In this document: piece by piece, positions 18,302-30,400 of the stretch
Layout of the letters: every line of letters starts with the position of its first letter
Position numbering within the stretch: position 1 is the stretch's first letter
Assembly: GCA_000827265.1 (NCBI GenBank)
Contig: KN834826.1
Location: 71,276 to 107,483 of the forward strand
DNA from: Collybiopsis luxurians FD-317 M1
Lineage: Eukaryota > Basidiomycota > Agaricomycetes > Agaricales > Omphalotaceae
Direction of reading: 5' to 3'
DNA: 36,208 nt
Notes under the pieces: model-generated
Databases searched by the model: none
What the model was told of the DNA's origin: nothing
What the model saw: only the letters and a program-made list of their open reading frames with translations
Program-made: the position numbers and the translations under genes

Positions 18302-21300
18302 AGAGTGTCTCTGGAATCCCCTCCGCTTTTCCCAAGTCATTTTCTATCTTGACATTCCAAATCTTGTTGTTAGGCAGGTCCCCTTCTAGAGTAAAGGTTG
18401 CAGCCCTCAACTGGTCACTTTGTTAATTGTTTATACTCAAAGTTCCATTTTTTGGAGGGTCCCAATTCTCCTGATTCTTGCAATCTTTACCAATATGATC
18501 TAATCCACCACAATTATAGCAGAGTCCCAGTTTACAATGTTGACAGAACTCTTCAACTTGCTCAGGGGTCCTGGCAGCTTGAATCGCCCATAGGAATTCT
18601 TCATCTCCTGGGTTTTTCAAGACTCTGTTGTTTCCTCCCTGATTTTCTAAGCCTTCTCCACTATTTCCATTCTGACTCAAGGCACTCACAAAGTCTTCAG
18701 ATTGTCCATATACTGTACCACTAATATTGTCCAGATTTACATTACTATCCCAAGCTGCAGCTCCTCTTTGTCAATTGGTCCAATTACCTTGATTCCTACC
18801 TTGTTGACCCCCTGCTTGCTGGGGGTTATTATTATTGGATCCTTGTTGTGGGTTAGAGTTTTGAGGATTCAATGGGGCCATAGGATTATACATTCCGAAA
18901 CCAGAATTTCCTCCATGAGAATGAGCTGCATTGGTTGCACAAATTGAATTGTTCAACTCCTGGAATCACTGTACCCATTGTGGATAATTCTGAGGGGGAT
19001 GAGTTTGAGCCGCTACTGTAACATCGAGACTCCTTGTTACTGCCCCTTGGAGCATTGCTATTAATGCTGTGTCATTGTATCCTGTCTTGAATGCATACTC
19101 CTGGAATCGAATAATAAATGTTGCAAACAATTCATTGTCCATCTGCTTGATCCAGGCCAGTTTCACCTGTGTGTCTTGTGCAGGATCAAATAATCCAAAA
19201 TACAACATGAATTCCATGACAAAGTCAATCCAAGTACAGAGAGCAGGGACAGGGATCCCAGCGTCTTCCTGTTTCAGCAAATTATTGTAGTGAGTAGCTG
19301 CTGCCCCTGTCAGATATGAGACAGCAAAACCAATTTTATCTGAGTCATTCTCATAGATAGTAGGTTTGGCCATGAAAGTGCAATGAACTTGCGAGAGGAA
19401 AGGTTCCCATTTCCACCTATCAGAACCATTGAAAGGGTCAGGTTTTTTGACATTGAGTTTTGCTTCCTTATTTAATTGATCTTTTTGCTGATTGAATTCT
19501 GGAATCTGACTCATGTCTCATCCTGCAGGACCCGGTTCTCCTCTCTCACCTCTGGGGCATTGTACAGCTACCCATCCATTTGCCGGGTGCCAATATGTAT
19601 CATGGTTTGAACCCCAATTGTCAGGATTGTCAGGTGGTCCTCCTGGTCCCTCTGGTCCCCCTGGCCCACCACCTCCAGATCCCCCTCTAAAACAGCCATT
19701 TCTACTACCTTTTTCTCTTTCCAAATTTCCATCACTAATTCCTCCCATCTGCATGACTCCTCCATATGGAGGTCCTCCTGGAGTTCCTGCTACTCCATAC
19801 CCTCTGTAGGTACTGGCATGATTTGAGTAGTCATACATTGGCTCAGCTATGTAGGGTCTATACTCTTGAGTCCCCGATCTCCAATATTGTTCAGCTGGAA
19901 CTCTCACAGATTCCTGATGCATCGAGACAATAGAGTGATAATCATTCATTACTTGTCCAGGTGTTCTATGGAATTGCAGGTATCGAGTCAAAATTTCTGC
20001 CAGTTGGATGGACATATTGCCTAGGAGCAGCTGTAAATATAGGTGGAGTGAATCCTGTGGCCTGAGGAGTGGTTTCCACAACTACTGGTGGTGGGACATG
20101 CACTGTTTGTTGAGCTGCAGGCTGTTGAGGGGGGACTTCTGTGGTTCTTGGTGGTTGGGAAATCTGGCAACTCGATTCCCTAGTGAAAGGATTAACCACT
20201 TTCCCTATACCCTTTATGTTTTGTAGGGGGGTGAATTCCTTTTTCTCTAGTGGGGGCATTGGGTGGTGAGTCTCGAGAGCTGAAGGGCAAAGCTGGTCTT
20301 CAGAAAATGAGAGATCCCAGTCATCTCAACTTCTCACAAAGTTAAATCCTTCATTCTTGAATTCATTCCTTTCCCCTGAAGGTGGGGCATATGCCATATT
20401 CCATCATTTTACCTGACCTGGTCCCAATGTCTCCCATTGGTTTTGCTGTTCACCAACTTGGGCTGTGTTTCCAGGATCTGAATATCGAGACAAGAAAGGA
20501 ATTCCCAGTCCAGTGGTATTTGAGGAATTCACCAAACCCCTTGCATTCCAACCTGGTCCTTCCAACTGATTATTCTCATGGAAAGCTTCAGGTGTTTCTC
20601 TCCTATGATATGTCAGACCATCAGTCCTGTATCCCAAATGATTCAGGCATAATGAGCATCCCAAATTGGGCTCTGTCACCATTTGTTCAGGATATTGACC
20701 CACAGGGTGAGTTTCATTAACAAAATGAGTTGTCAATACAGCATACTTGTCTCAGGCAGCCCATCTTTCCAATTGTAGAGCTGCATCAAGAGGAATTTCA
20801 CCTCCAATATGTACTTTTGAGCTTCCAGCTTGCAAATGTTCTGCTCTGGGAGAGAAAATCTCCTGCTTGGTTTGGATTTCAAGACTCATATGAGGATCCC
20901 CTGTGATCATAGCAGCTTCCAGCTCATCTGTCACTGATTCCATCTGGGCTCTTATTACCCATGAACCTCCCACATCCCCATGGATTCTCTCCTTGTACTG
21001 CTTCGCTAGGTGAATATCCTCATCTCGGGGATTTATTGCACTCATTAGTGTGTCGCTGGCATTTTGCAATGCCAAATGTCTCACAGTTCTTTCTGAAAAG
21101 AACTCATTCTCCTCCTTTTGAGCCTTTCCTGAGGAGGGTTTGAGTTCCCAAACCCTGTCAGCTGTCCTCACCTGGTGTTCACCCCTTTCTTCAGGTACTA
21201 TTACCTGCAGTCCAGATCAGTGGGTGGAAGTCATCTCGACTCTTCCCAATCCTCATAACTTGGAGTAGTAGTATTTCCCATAGATCTACAATACTCCTTT

Positions 21301-22478
21301 GCCACCTGAGCTATTTTCTGCTGGTCCCGAAATTGACTGGTATAACTGTAACCCCCAGTAAGGTTGTCTGCTCTCACAGACCGTCCTTGTTCCACTTTAT
21401 CTAGTAATGATAATGTAGGAGAGTTTAACATTTTCCTCTTTTCATTATCCACTATTGTATTGAGTGGAAAATTGATTCGAGATTTTTGTATTCACTTGAG
21501 ATGCCTCATGGTGGCCTTGTTCACCATTTCCATTCATTTGGAATCCATAATCAGCTGTGATAGCCATAGGGCTCCTTCGTATACTTCTTTTGACTGGAAT
21601 ATTTCATTATTTATCCCATTAGGTAACTGGGAAGGTTGTTGCATTAAACATTTCTGAAAATAGGCAGCTAGTACCCAGAAATTGTCCTTCATTTCTGGGT
21701 CACAACTGTTAATAATTCAAATATCCGGAGTAGACTGTTTTAATTTGAATGGAGACTGTGGGCCCCTTAATGAGAGTGGACCCAATGGGTATAACCCCTG
21801 ACTCATCTCTTGTTCTGATTGTTGCAATGCAAATTTGGATTCTTCTTCTCTTGGTGTGAGAGGAAGTGGACATCTGATATGTTCTAATGGAGAGATGACC
21901 TTGTGTCTCGCTCCTATAGATGTATATTGTGTCATTGGACATATGCCAATATCTTCATAATAATCCTCATTCTCAGGATGAGTTGGTGTGTGGAAGGGGT
22001 GTGTCAAGCTGACTCCCACACTAAAGCCTCAAGGATCTTCCAGGGAACAAGTTAATTCCAATAAATGGATTGTTTCTTGTTCCCTTCCCTTTTTGGGTGT
22101 TATTGGGGCACTTTGTGTTGGCCTCATGGCTAGCCTCAAGTCAGCTCTAGCTGCCATATGATATGGCTGACCCCACTGGGAGTGACTCAAAACATATGGT
22201 GTCGGGACCAGGTGTCCTGGAACATGAGGAGACCTGTATTTGACAGGATTTTCCAGGTCAAATGGGTCTCTATCATTATGTTCCAAAATTTCCCCTGTTC
22301 TTGAGGGGATGGCACCTCTTGCAGGTGCTGATGAAACTGAGCAGTCATCCAGTGTAGGAGCTCCACATTGCTCCTCTCTTCTCTGGAACCTTGTAGCTCT
22401 CACTGCTCTTTGGCATTCTTGTTCTTGACACCATCTTTCTTGTTCACTTACAAAATGTTTTGCAGGTTCCCCAGACAT
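18302..22478 (-). pseudogene. Second LTR-retrotransposon Gag, minus strand
   Basis: A long decayed Gag starting at the ATG at 22478 (MSGEPAKHFVSEQERW). Frames join in order with about eight in-frame stops and two frame changes (near 21.2 kb and 20.0 kb). A Pro/Gln-rich region (about 20.0-20.25 kb) is followed by a Gly-rich, partly collagen-like stretch (GGPGGPEGPGGPP, then GERGEPGPAG at about 19520-19550). The Gag core starts in the frame 19514-18966 (PDPFNGSDRWKWEPFL, then AKPTIYENDSDKIGFAVSYL). Next come an Asn/Gln-rich linker and one CCHC knuckle (CYNCGGLDHIGKDC, about 18515). The core aligns by eye with the + strand Gag (shared FNG, AKPTIY, LTG and HY/YYxN positions), but the two are clearly divergent. 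Nothing of pol follows; it ends head-on against the + strand element. Confidence 0.82.
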
Positions 22479-22489
22479 CTTGGTGATGG

Positions 22490-23100
22490 AGAGAATGCTG
22501 TTATTTTGTTAGGACCTTTTACTACCTTTGTTGTTAGAGGCTTGTAGTAGGTTCAAAGAATAGAACGTAATTTATTATACCACAGCCGAGACAGAATATG
22601 CAATGGGGAGTCGCTACATATGACAGGTGAATGAGTCCTGTATGGTTTGGGTATTGGATGTGGAGGATTGATCCTCGAGTGTCAAATAACAAATCTAGTA
22701 GCTCGGTGTGGCTAGAAATTGTATATCGAAAGAACTCATTAAGACAGTATTAATGAAGGTTGACTCAGGAGGTTCATGACTCAGTGTCCATTTACCCTAT
22801 GAGATGGAATATTTGAAAGGCTACAGCAGTCAAATAGTCTTGTTGATTGGTTCAACAAGTGAGAGGTAGATACACCAGTGACTCAGTGTCAATGGGGTTT
22901 GCTTGACTCAGTGTTAAGCAGAATAATATTAGAAACTAATGAACAAGAGAATAGAAACAACACAGGTCAAGATAGTTCAGGTAATAACAGCATTATCATG
23001 AGAGATGTAGGTACAAGGCTTTTATACTCTGCAGGAAGACATGTGGTCTTGTGAATAAGAATTGGAATGGGCAACTGGTTAGTTCACCTCAAAAAATGTG
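22490..23100 (-). promoter_or_regulatory. Leader/LTR-like region of the minus-strand retroelement with four TGACTCA sites
   Basis: On the minus strand a TATAAAAG box (about 23018-23026) lies 540 bp before the Gag ATG at 22478. Between them TGACTCA occurs four times (22761, 22777, 22879, 22914), three followed by GTGT. TGACTCA is the Gcn4/AP-1-type bZIP site. If the TATA is used, the sites are downstream of it, within the transcribed leader. LTR borders and a primer-binding site could not be fixed. Confidence 0.5.
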
Positions 23101-23138
23101 TGTCAGAATTGGGGAGCCTGGAATGAATGGGAGGACTA

Positions 23139-23888
23139 TTATTGAGTTGTGTGGTGAGTGTACTGGTTGGAAAGAGCAGAAAAAATAGTGTAAGGCATAA
23201 CAGCATCCTGATGTGCCACACAGACATTGGTCCATGTCAGGTCAATTGTCGAGGGGTGTTTGCCTATATCATGTGGAAAGTGAGTAGGTATTCCCTTTTT
23301 ATTCAGGAGAATGAAGTTGTGCTCATCCAGCCATGTGACAATCTCTTTGGTAATTGTGGGGGTAGACCTCGGGACACCTCTGGACCATCTTATATGGTGA
23401 ATGTTGCTGTCTCTGGTGAGAACTATGGCCCTCTCCAAGGGGAGGTTAAGTGAGTGCAAATGCCACAGGACCTGATTCTGGCCCAGCAAAGGGTCATTAT
23501 AGTAGTGAACAAAAGTTGTGGTCTGACCACCTCTCAGTGTTATGTCAAGGACCATGATGTTGCAATCACATACGATGTCTGTCTGAAGGGTGACTTTGGC
23601 ATGCATACTGACTTTGACATATGTGTACACCCAAGGGTGCACTGTGTTGGGGGCAGCAGGTATGGGGGTAATGGGGATCCACACCAAAGCATGGTTCACT
23701 GTTCCCAGCATTTCCCTGCTCCCGTCTGATCCAGTGAAGGACCAGTTGGGTTCTTCAATAAATAGTATATTGAACTCACTGGTGTAGGTGTTGAGGAGCA
23801 AGACAACAGGTTCCTTCTTCTTGTTTGCATTTATTTGTGCAAAGCAAAGGGGTAACAGGTTATCTTGGGGAAGGGGCTGACTACACAT
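23139..23888 (-). pseudogene. LINE ORF2 start: APE-type endonuclease domain, truncated
   Basis: A 249-codon frame with the layout of the apurinic-like endonuclease of non-LTR retrotransposons. It shows an N-terminal AQINAN (usual Q-x-N), FIEEPNW (catalytic Glu), a central RDSNIHHIRW (usual GDxN-x-H), and STIDLTWTN near the end. The final Ser-Asp-His is replaced by SNQ, and the GD of the central motif is RD, so the active site is degenerate. The frame stops right after the endonuclease; the reverse transcriptase that should follow is absent, and the retroelement leader begins within about 40 bp. It belongs with the ORF1 upstream on the same strand. Confidence 0.75.
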
Positions 23889-23972
23889 TATCTGCAGTCA
23901 TTGTCGAGTCCTCATCCATGATAGAGCCTGTTTCAGAACTCTCCAGTTGTGTGTCCAAGACAGCAAAGCTGT

Positions 23973-25772
23973 TCAGGGTGGCAACTGGTTTGTTAGGCGG
24001 GATGGTCTGTGTGAGAGCCTTGGAGGATTTTTTTCTCCTCTGAGGTCAAGTGCTGTCCTTTTTCCCTGGCTCTGGAGTGCAGTTGTTGTCCCACACTGAA
24101 CCCATTTGGTGGGTTCGCTCTGGGCACTGCCTGTTGTCTGCTCAGTGCAAGTGATCTTTGATTTCCTTTGCCATGCAGTTGACACAGCAGAGGTTGTGTG
24201 TGCAAATGCCCACTAGCCCCACTTTGAGGCTTTCCTCATTGAAAGGGATCTCCTGCTCTGCTGCCAGGGAGCTGCAAGAACCACAGTTCAAGGTGTGCTC
24301 CACCTCAGTGTGCTCCTTGCTGCATAGGCCACACCTGTGCTTCTTGTTGCATTGGGCTGCGACATAGCCAAAGCTGTGGCAGTTTTGACACTGAGGGGTG
24401 GAGGAGTATTGTTCCTGGAACACCCTCACCCAGCACTCCTTACTGAAAAGGATGACTTTACCCTTTTTGAGCACTACATCAGCAGTGTCTTTGTCTAGGA
24501 GGGTGAATACTACAGAGGACTCAACTTTCCCAACCAGTTCAGGTACAGGGTGGATGAAATGCAGGTCTTGGGCCATCCTCGCATTCATGAGCAGCGGGTT
24601 GTATGTTCTGGACTCAACAAGAAGTTCACTCAGGTTATGGGGGCATCTTGGCTCTCCAATGTTGAAGCAGTAAGCTGCACCTGTTGGGACACTGTCTGCG
24701 ACAATCCTGTGCCATTTCTCTACTGTACCTGTGGAGTAGGGCATGGTGGATAGGGTGGTGTAGAAGCTGTAGAACATCTTGTTGTCAAGGATGGGGGACA
24801 GTTTGGATGCATCTTGGCCCTTCATTACCATTAGCACCAAATTACCATTGTTGTTCCATTTTGCTGTGGCCAGTTTTGTCCCTTCAGCTGCTGGCATGAT
24901 TTCAAGGCCCTTGTTGACTTCCCTGACTATATAATAGCTGTCATTTCTTTTGTCGGTGGGAACTGGTGTCTTGTATGTCATGAGGATGCTCTTGGGCTTG
25001 GACTTTTCCTGCTTCTGTGCTACTACATTCTTGTTGGGGGGGTGGGCTTTTTGGGGGGAGCCATTGCTGCTGCTGCTTTGGCTGCATACAAGTTGTCTGC
25101 CCAGTTTGGGGCAGTTCCATTCGACTTTGGGTTGGGGGCTCTGGAGTGGGGGGCATGCTGGAGCGCATCCTCAAGTTTCTCTAGGTGCACTCTGTCAGCT
25201 TCACAGTCTCTCATGATGAACTCACACATGGATGAGATTCTTTCCAGCATGGGGTCACAACCCATTGGGTACCCTTCAACATTCTCAATTACCCCGCCGC
25301 ATTCCCTCAGGAACTTGACAAGGGTGGAACCTGACAACCCAAGTTGCACATCAAAATTGGATGGGATGGCTCTTTGGAGGATGGCATTTTTTAGGTCCCT
25401 GATAAGGTGGTCAACTTGCATTAGAATGTTGGAGGCTGGTGATGACTCAAGTTGCTGAACCTGACCCAATGGAGGTAGCTCTTTGCCAAAGACCATTGGT
25501 CAACTGGACGTCGTGTCACCTGGCTCTGTTGGGTATGGGAATTGTGGTTGGGGGATGCTAGGACTGTATGGTCTCATGGGTGGGGTGCCCAGCTCCAGTG
25601 TGGAGGAATTGCTTTGACTCAATGCTCTGGATGAAGCTACCTGCATCAGGATGTCAGGATTGGCAGGGTTTGATGGGTGATTGTGTGTCGTATGTGTTTT
25701 TGCCTTAGGTGTTTTGTTTATATCAAAAGTATGAGGAGATTTTCTTATAGAGGGGTGCTCTGACTCTGCCAT
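23973..25772 (-). pseudogene. LINE ORF1 (nucleic-acid-binding, zinc knuckles)
   Basis: ORF1 of a non-LTR retrotransposon, which coats the RNA intermediate. It starts with a Pro/Ser-rich frame at 25772 (MAESEHPSIRKSPHTF). After a TGA at 25500 the same frame continues to 25023 through a helical segment (LIRDLKNAILQRA). A frame change then leads into the 279-codon frame 24981-24142. That frame has a central domain, then CQNCHSFGYVAAQC (near residue 200) and CGLCSKEHTEVEHTLNC, the usual pair of CCHC-type knuckles at the end of LINE ORF1. A basic tail runs to about 23973. The stop and frame break show it is dead. Confidence 0.75.
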
Positions 25773-26970
25773 TTTGGCTGCTCAGAAATGATTTTAAGTG
25801 CCTACTGCTCGACTATGAATCCAATCACCAGTTACTGCTGCTTTTTTGGGCATGGGAAAACTCGAGATGATGGCTGTAGCAAAACAAGGTTCGGCGCCAA
25901 AAGCTCCATGTGAAGAGTTTCTTCTGTTCAAACCTTCCGACGGTGCACTTGACATCCGAGAGGAGCATCTGCCATCTGCCAGGCGCTGTCCTGTTCAATC
26001 TGTTCAATTCCAAAAAGAAGTTGGAGTGACTGAGGAACCCATTTTGAACCTCAAGAATGGCTTGTATTGGCCTGTGTAGATGGACATCAGGAAAACCTTG
26101 AAATGAACATTTTGTCAAACATTGACAAATTCAGACAAAGCAGGTCAAAATAAGACCAATTTGACAGTTTAACAAAGTGTGACAGAATTGCTAGGAAGGC
26201 AGTTATGAGGCCAAAGATTGTGATGGAAGTACCAGCAGACATCGAAGCAGAGAGTAAATGTGTAACTTGACCCTGATGCAAAGCCTTCTTTATACTCCCG
26301 GGATTTATATTACTACTTGTATGACGCATGATGATACAGTGGCATAGCGAGGCTTGGGAAATCACAAGCTTTGGCCAGCGAGCTATAACAGACATAAGTA
26401 GCAAATGTGCAGGCAATGATAGTGCAACCTCAGGTAGTTTCAAGCTCGACAAAATTCCTCACATGGCCCAAATATGGGCATACTATGATTGGTTGAATGT
26501 TCCTTTAAAAGAAAGGTGTATTGATCTGCCCAAATTTAACTAGGAAAAGAAAAGAGTAAATGCGACTGCGTGGTTAAAAGTAGATAAGTTAGAAAACACA
26601 TTGGAATTTAGCATGGGTATCATTCACTCAATGAATCATAAAAATTGAGGGAAAGGTTACCAAAAATGATGAAGGAAATGAGTGGATGAAACCATGGCAA
26701 TGTTGACAGTGAGAGAGAAATGGGAATGCATATAAAAAGGACAAGAAAGAAGTGAGAAATTGCATCGTTACAGAATCTAGCATATCAGGAAGGGGGCCAA
26801 TAAAAATTGAAAATCATGAATATTTTGGGAAAGAAAATGCACCATATTTTAGGTACCAGAAAGCCAAAAAGATAGAAGGAAATTCAGACCTACATGAGGA
26901 AGCTCATTAGCACAAGACCAGGATTGAAAGACAAACAGTACTTGCACTAAACATCCACGGTTATCCCAGC
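25773..26970. other. Spacer between LINE and Msb1-like pseudogene
   Basis: Contains short frames on both strands (25846-26079 +, 26328-26543 +, 26087-26452 -) without family signals. The first 300 bp are more GC-rich than the surroundings and could be the LINE 5' untranslated region. No RNA gene or terminal repeats were seen. Confidence 0.35.
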
Positions 26971-27382
26971 TCAAGGAGGGGCCACGATGTGTAATGTGAA
27001 CCATGCCTTTGAGCCGTATTGTAATGTTATGCAACGGTGCACCATGGACATACCTTCCCTCCCACCATCATCCAACCCAATCTTAGTCGGCAGGATCAAC
27101 TCTTCCATATTTGCCTCTGGTGCCCCATCATCCTCATTATCAAATTTGCTGTTAATCCCTACGATAGAGGGAGCAGCAGGAACAGGAGCAGCTGGGGATG
27201 TGGGGAGAGAAAGTGGCGGCGATGGCATATTCAACTTGGACGACGGAGCTGATGCCGAAGAAGGGGGAGATGGAACGGAAGGCAGCCCGCCTTCACTGGG
27301 ATCCTTGATGGTGCAGGAGACGAGGACAGTGATACGGCGGATACCTTCAGCTGAGGGGAGTTCAATGTCAGGGATGTTGCAG

Positions 27383-27428
<46 letters not shown>

Positions 27429-30400
27429 GGACTTTGACGGTGGGGTTGGAATGGGAGCAGAAGGAGCAGGAGTAGGAGACAATGATGATGGAATTGAAGC
27501 ACCAGGTCCATTTGGAGACAGGGTAGGCAGCGGTCTGGATGACTTGTCCCTCTCCCGTTCTTTCGGGGGTTGTACCTTGGCAGCATAAAGCTTGTCCAGG
27601 TCCCTCGGCCTCTCCGTGGTACCCTCTTCATGCTCGTGTTCGTTGTCCGAGCCATACGCATAGCATGCACAAGGATCTTCATTGTCCTCTCCATAATGAT
27701 CCTCAGACTCGATGGATCCAATTGTGTCTGCCGTTGTATCCCTCGGGCAGTTCAAAAGCCCCATCTAAGCCAGTCATCTCTCAGGGTGAAGATCAACATA
27801 TCCCAAGCACTGCTTGGGTACCACGGGCTTATCCTCCAGTTCTTCCTCATAGTTGAGATATCTGTTCCCATTCTCGGGGCAAAGTTGATCATGGTATTCA
27901 TCTTCAGGATGAACGAGGCCCTTCCTGGGCATGGTCTGCACCTCGATGTCATCGGAATACTCAGAACCCCTAACCTCCTTTGAGTTGGCAGGAGCATGTC
28001 ATCCATCCTCGAAATCACTCTCGTCATCCAACCCATACAGCTGTCCTCCCCTCACAGCATTCAACACCCTCGCGACCTCCTATGAAGCCTCATCCGGATC
28101 CTGAGCTTTCCTCCCCTCCCCACTCCCACTACTCCCTCCACCAATAGACGGAACGACAATGTCAACCCATGTAGTGTCATCAGCATCGTCTCCGCCTTTC
28201 GACCTTGACCCCCACTGCCAAGTCCGAGACTGAACCTCTTCACCCCACCTCTCCCGTTCAGCCAACTGAGCAGCTTCTTTGATGAACCCATCACCTTCAG
28301 ATGGAACGTTGCCCCCTTCAGCTGTTCTGTTAGCCTTGAATGGATCACTCTCCTCCTCCATCTCTCCGCCACTCGTCAAATGTGCCTTGAACTCGACTGT
28401 ATGATACTCAGCCAGGACGACAACTGCGAGTGGTAGGCACTTTCAGACCTTTGGGCTTCGCAGTGGGGTGGTGCTGTTTTGAAGTGGACAGCGAGGAAGA
28501 AGATGTGTGAAGATGGAAGATGTTCGCTCCACGTTTCGTCGAGGGTGTAGCGGGTGATGGTACCGGAGCAGCAGCAGCGGCAGTGGCACTGGTTTCATTA
28601 TTAGCATGTTCATGCCCTGCAGAACTCGTCAGCTCTGGCCGCAGCTGCGAATGCGAGCCACTGGACCCAGGTGTCCTCGGCGCCATTGCACCCTCCGGCA
28701 ACCCATCATGCATCGCTGTTGCCCTACTATGCACGCTATACTTCCCATCCTCCTTGTTCTCATTATCCATCATCCCAGCCTCAACATCGCTCATCCCACC
28801 GCCATTAGCATCCATCGTGTGCACTGTCCCATTGAGCGTGATGACCTTGGTTCTGCAGTTCTCATCCCAGAGCATGCCCTCAAAGTCCATCTCTTTGCTC
28901 TGATTGAGAGAGTTGCCGCACAGTAGACGACAGGATATCATTGGTCTGACGGTCATTGAGGAGGTTGTCCTAACAAGAATCAGTCAGTCATGTCTCTTTT
29001 TATGAACCAGAGCCAACCCCACTCACCCATCACCATAATTTTGCCTCGAATACAGCGTCGGCGTCAGCGTCCCAGACTGCCCATTCCTCGGGTCATACGA
29101 CGTAGGTGTACTCGCCATCGTCAAAGTCCTCGTACTCCCTGAAAAGATACTCCCCCCTCCCCCACCACCCCCTCCTCATCCCACCCCCGCCTTATCTTTC
29201 TTATCCTTCTTACTCTTCACTTCCTTGACCTTCTTCTCCTTCTTCCTCTGTCCAGTATTGATGAAACTCACGGTAGACACTGCACCGGCATGACCGGGTG
29301 ATGAGAAGAGTGAGCTGAGTCTGACGCGCACGCCTGTGGAGGAGGATGGAGGGGAAGTGGGGGTTGAGGAGGAGTAGGCGGAACCTAAAGAGGGATTGAG
29401 GGTTAGCCAAGAGTGGATCCCAGCCAACTGATGTCCAAGCTGGGCACAATATTCCCTCGGGGCATACTCCTCAAACAACAGCAACAAAGTCGACGTGTGT
29501 GGATCGTTCGACAGGACATGGGATGATAAAGCAGGTGAGGAGTTTGGGAGGGCTTTGAACTCAGCCTATGTGGGAGGGATGGTGCTTCAGCAAAGGATTT
29601 AAAGAAGAGAACGGCCAGCATACTCACCAAAACCCAATTAAACTCTTTGAACAATTCACTCTTCCACCTTGCAGCCTCTGCAGGATCTTGGATATCTCCA
29701 TCATCTCGGCTGATCGTGCGACTGAGAGCCATCCCTGAAACATTTGTGTTTGGGTCTAGCTTGGCACTGCATTGATAGGCATTGTGAATGGTAAGAATTG
29801 GGAATTATTGAGATTTAGAGAGGCAGAAAAAAACAAAAACAATTTGGCGTTAGCATCGGTCTCTTACAATATCAATGGAAACAAAAAAAAAGAAAATTCG
29901 GGGCATCAAAGATGCGTGAGAAGCGAAGGAAATGAAAGAGGGAATGAATGGTCACAACAGAAGATATAGGATCAAGCAACATTGTGCTCTGTAGCAGGAG
30001 CACACCACAACATCGCTAAATTGCTGCACCCGCACCATTACTCGTCAATGCAACATCCCAACCCAACCCTGCCTTTGACCCATCACACCCCAGCCCATCA
30101 GACTCCAATGCATCCACAGCAAAGTTCCCCAAAACCAAAAACTCAAACACAAACTCAATAAAAAAAACACTCACCCATACACCCCCATCCGACTCTCAAA
30201 CACATCCACATCCACCGTCCCACTTGCAAACCTCCAACTGACCAAATCAACCCACACATCCAAAAACGCAGACTCAATGATCATCTCTGATGCCAGGACA
30301 GGCGTCATGGACCACGTAAACAGGGGTAGTGGCTAGAAGAAGGATAGAGGACATAGGTCAGTTTACCACACTCATCAACATCCAGTTTATCAAACTAACC

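Noticed and set aside
25846..26079. Possible 77-codon gene on the + strand
   Set aside because: Protein-like composition but no family signal, and a comparably long frame lies antisense; more likely LINE 5' untranslated DNA.
27368..27721. Separate protein ending in an Arg-Glu repeat
   Set aside because: It is an alternative frame through the (GA)n tract; the frame used by the upstream family-like sequence is different.
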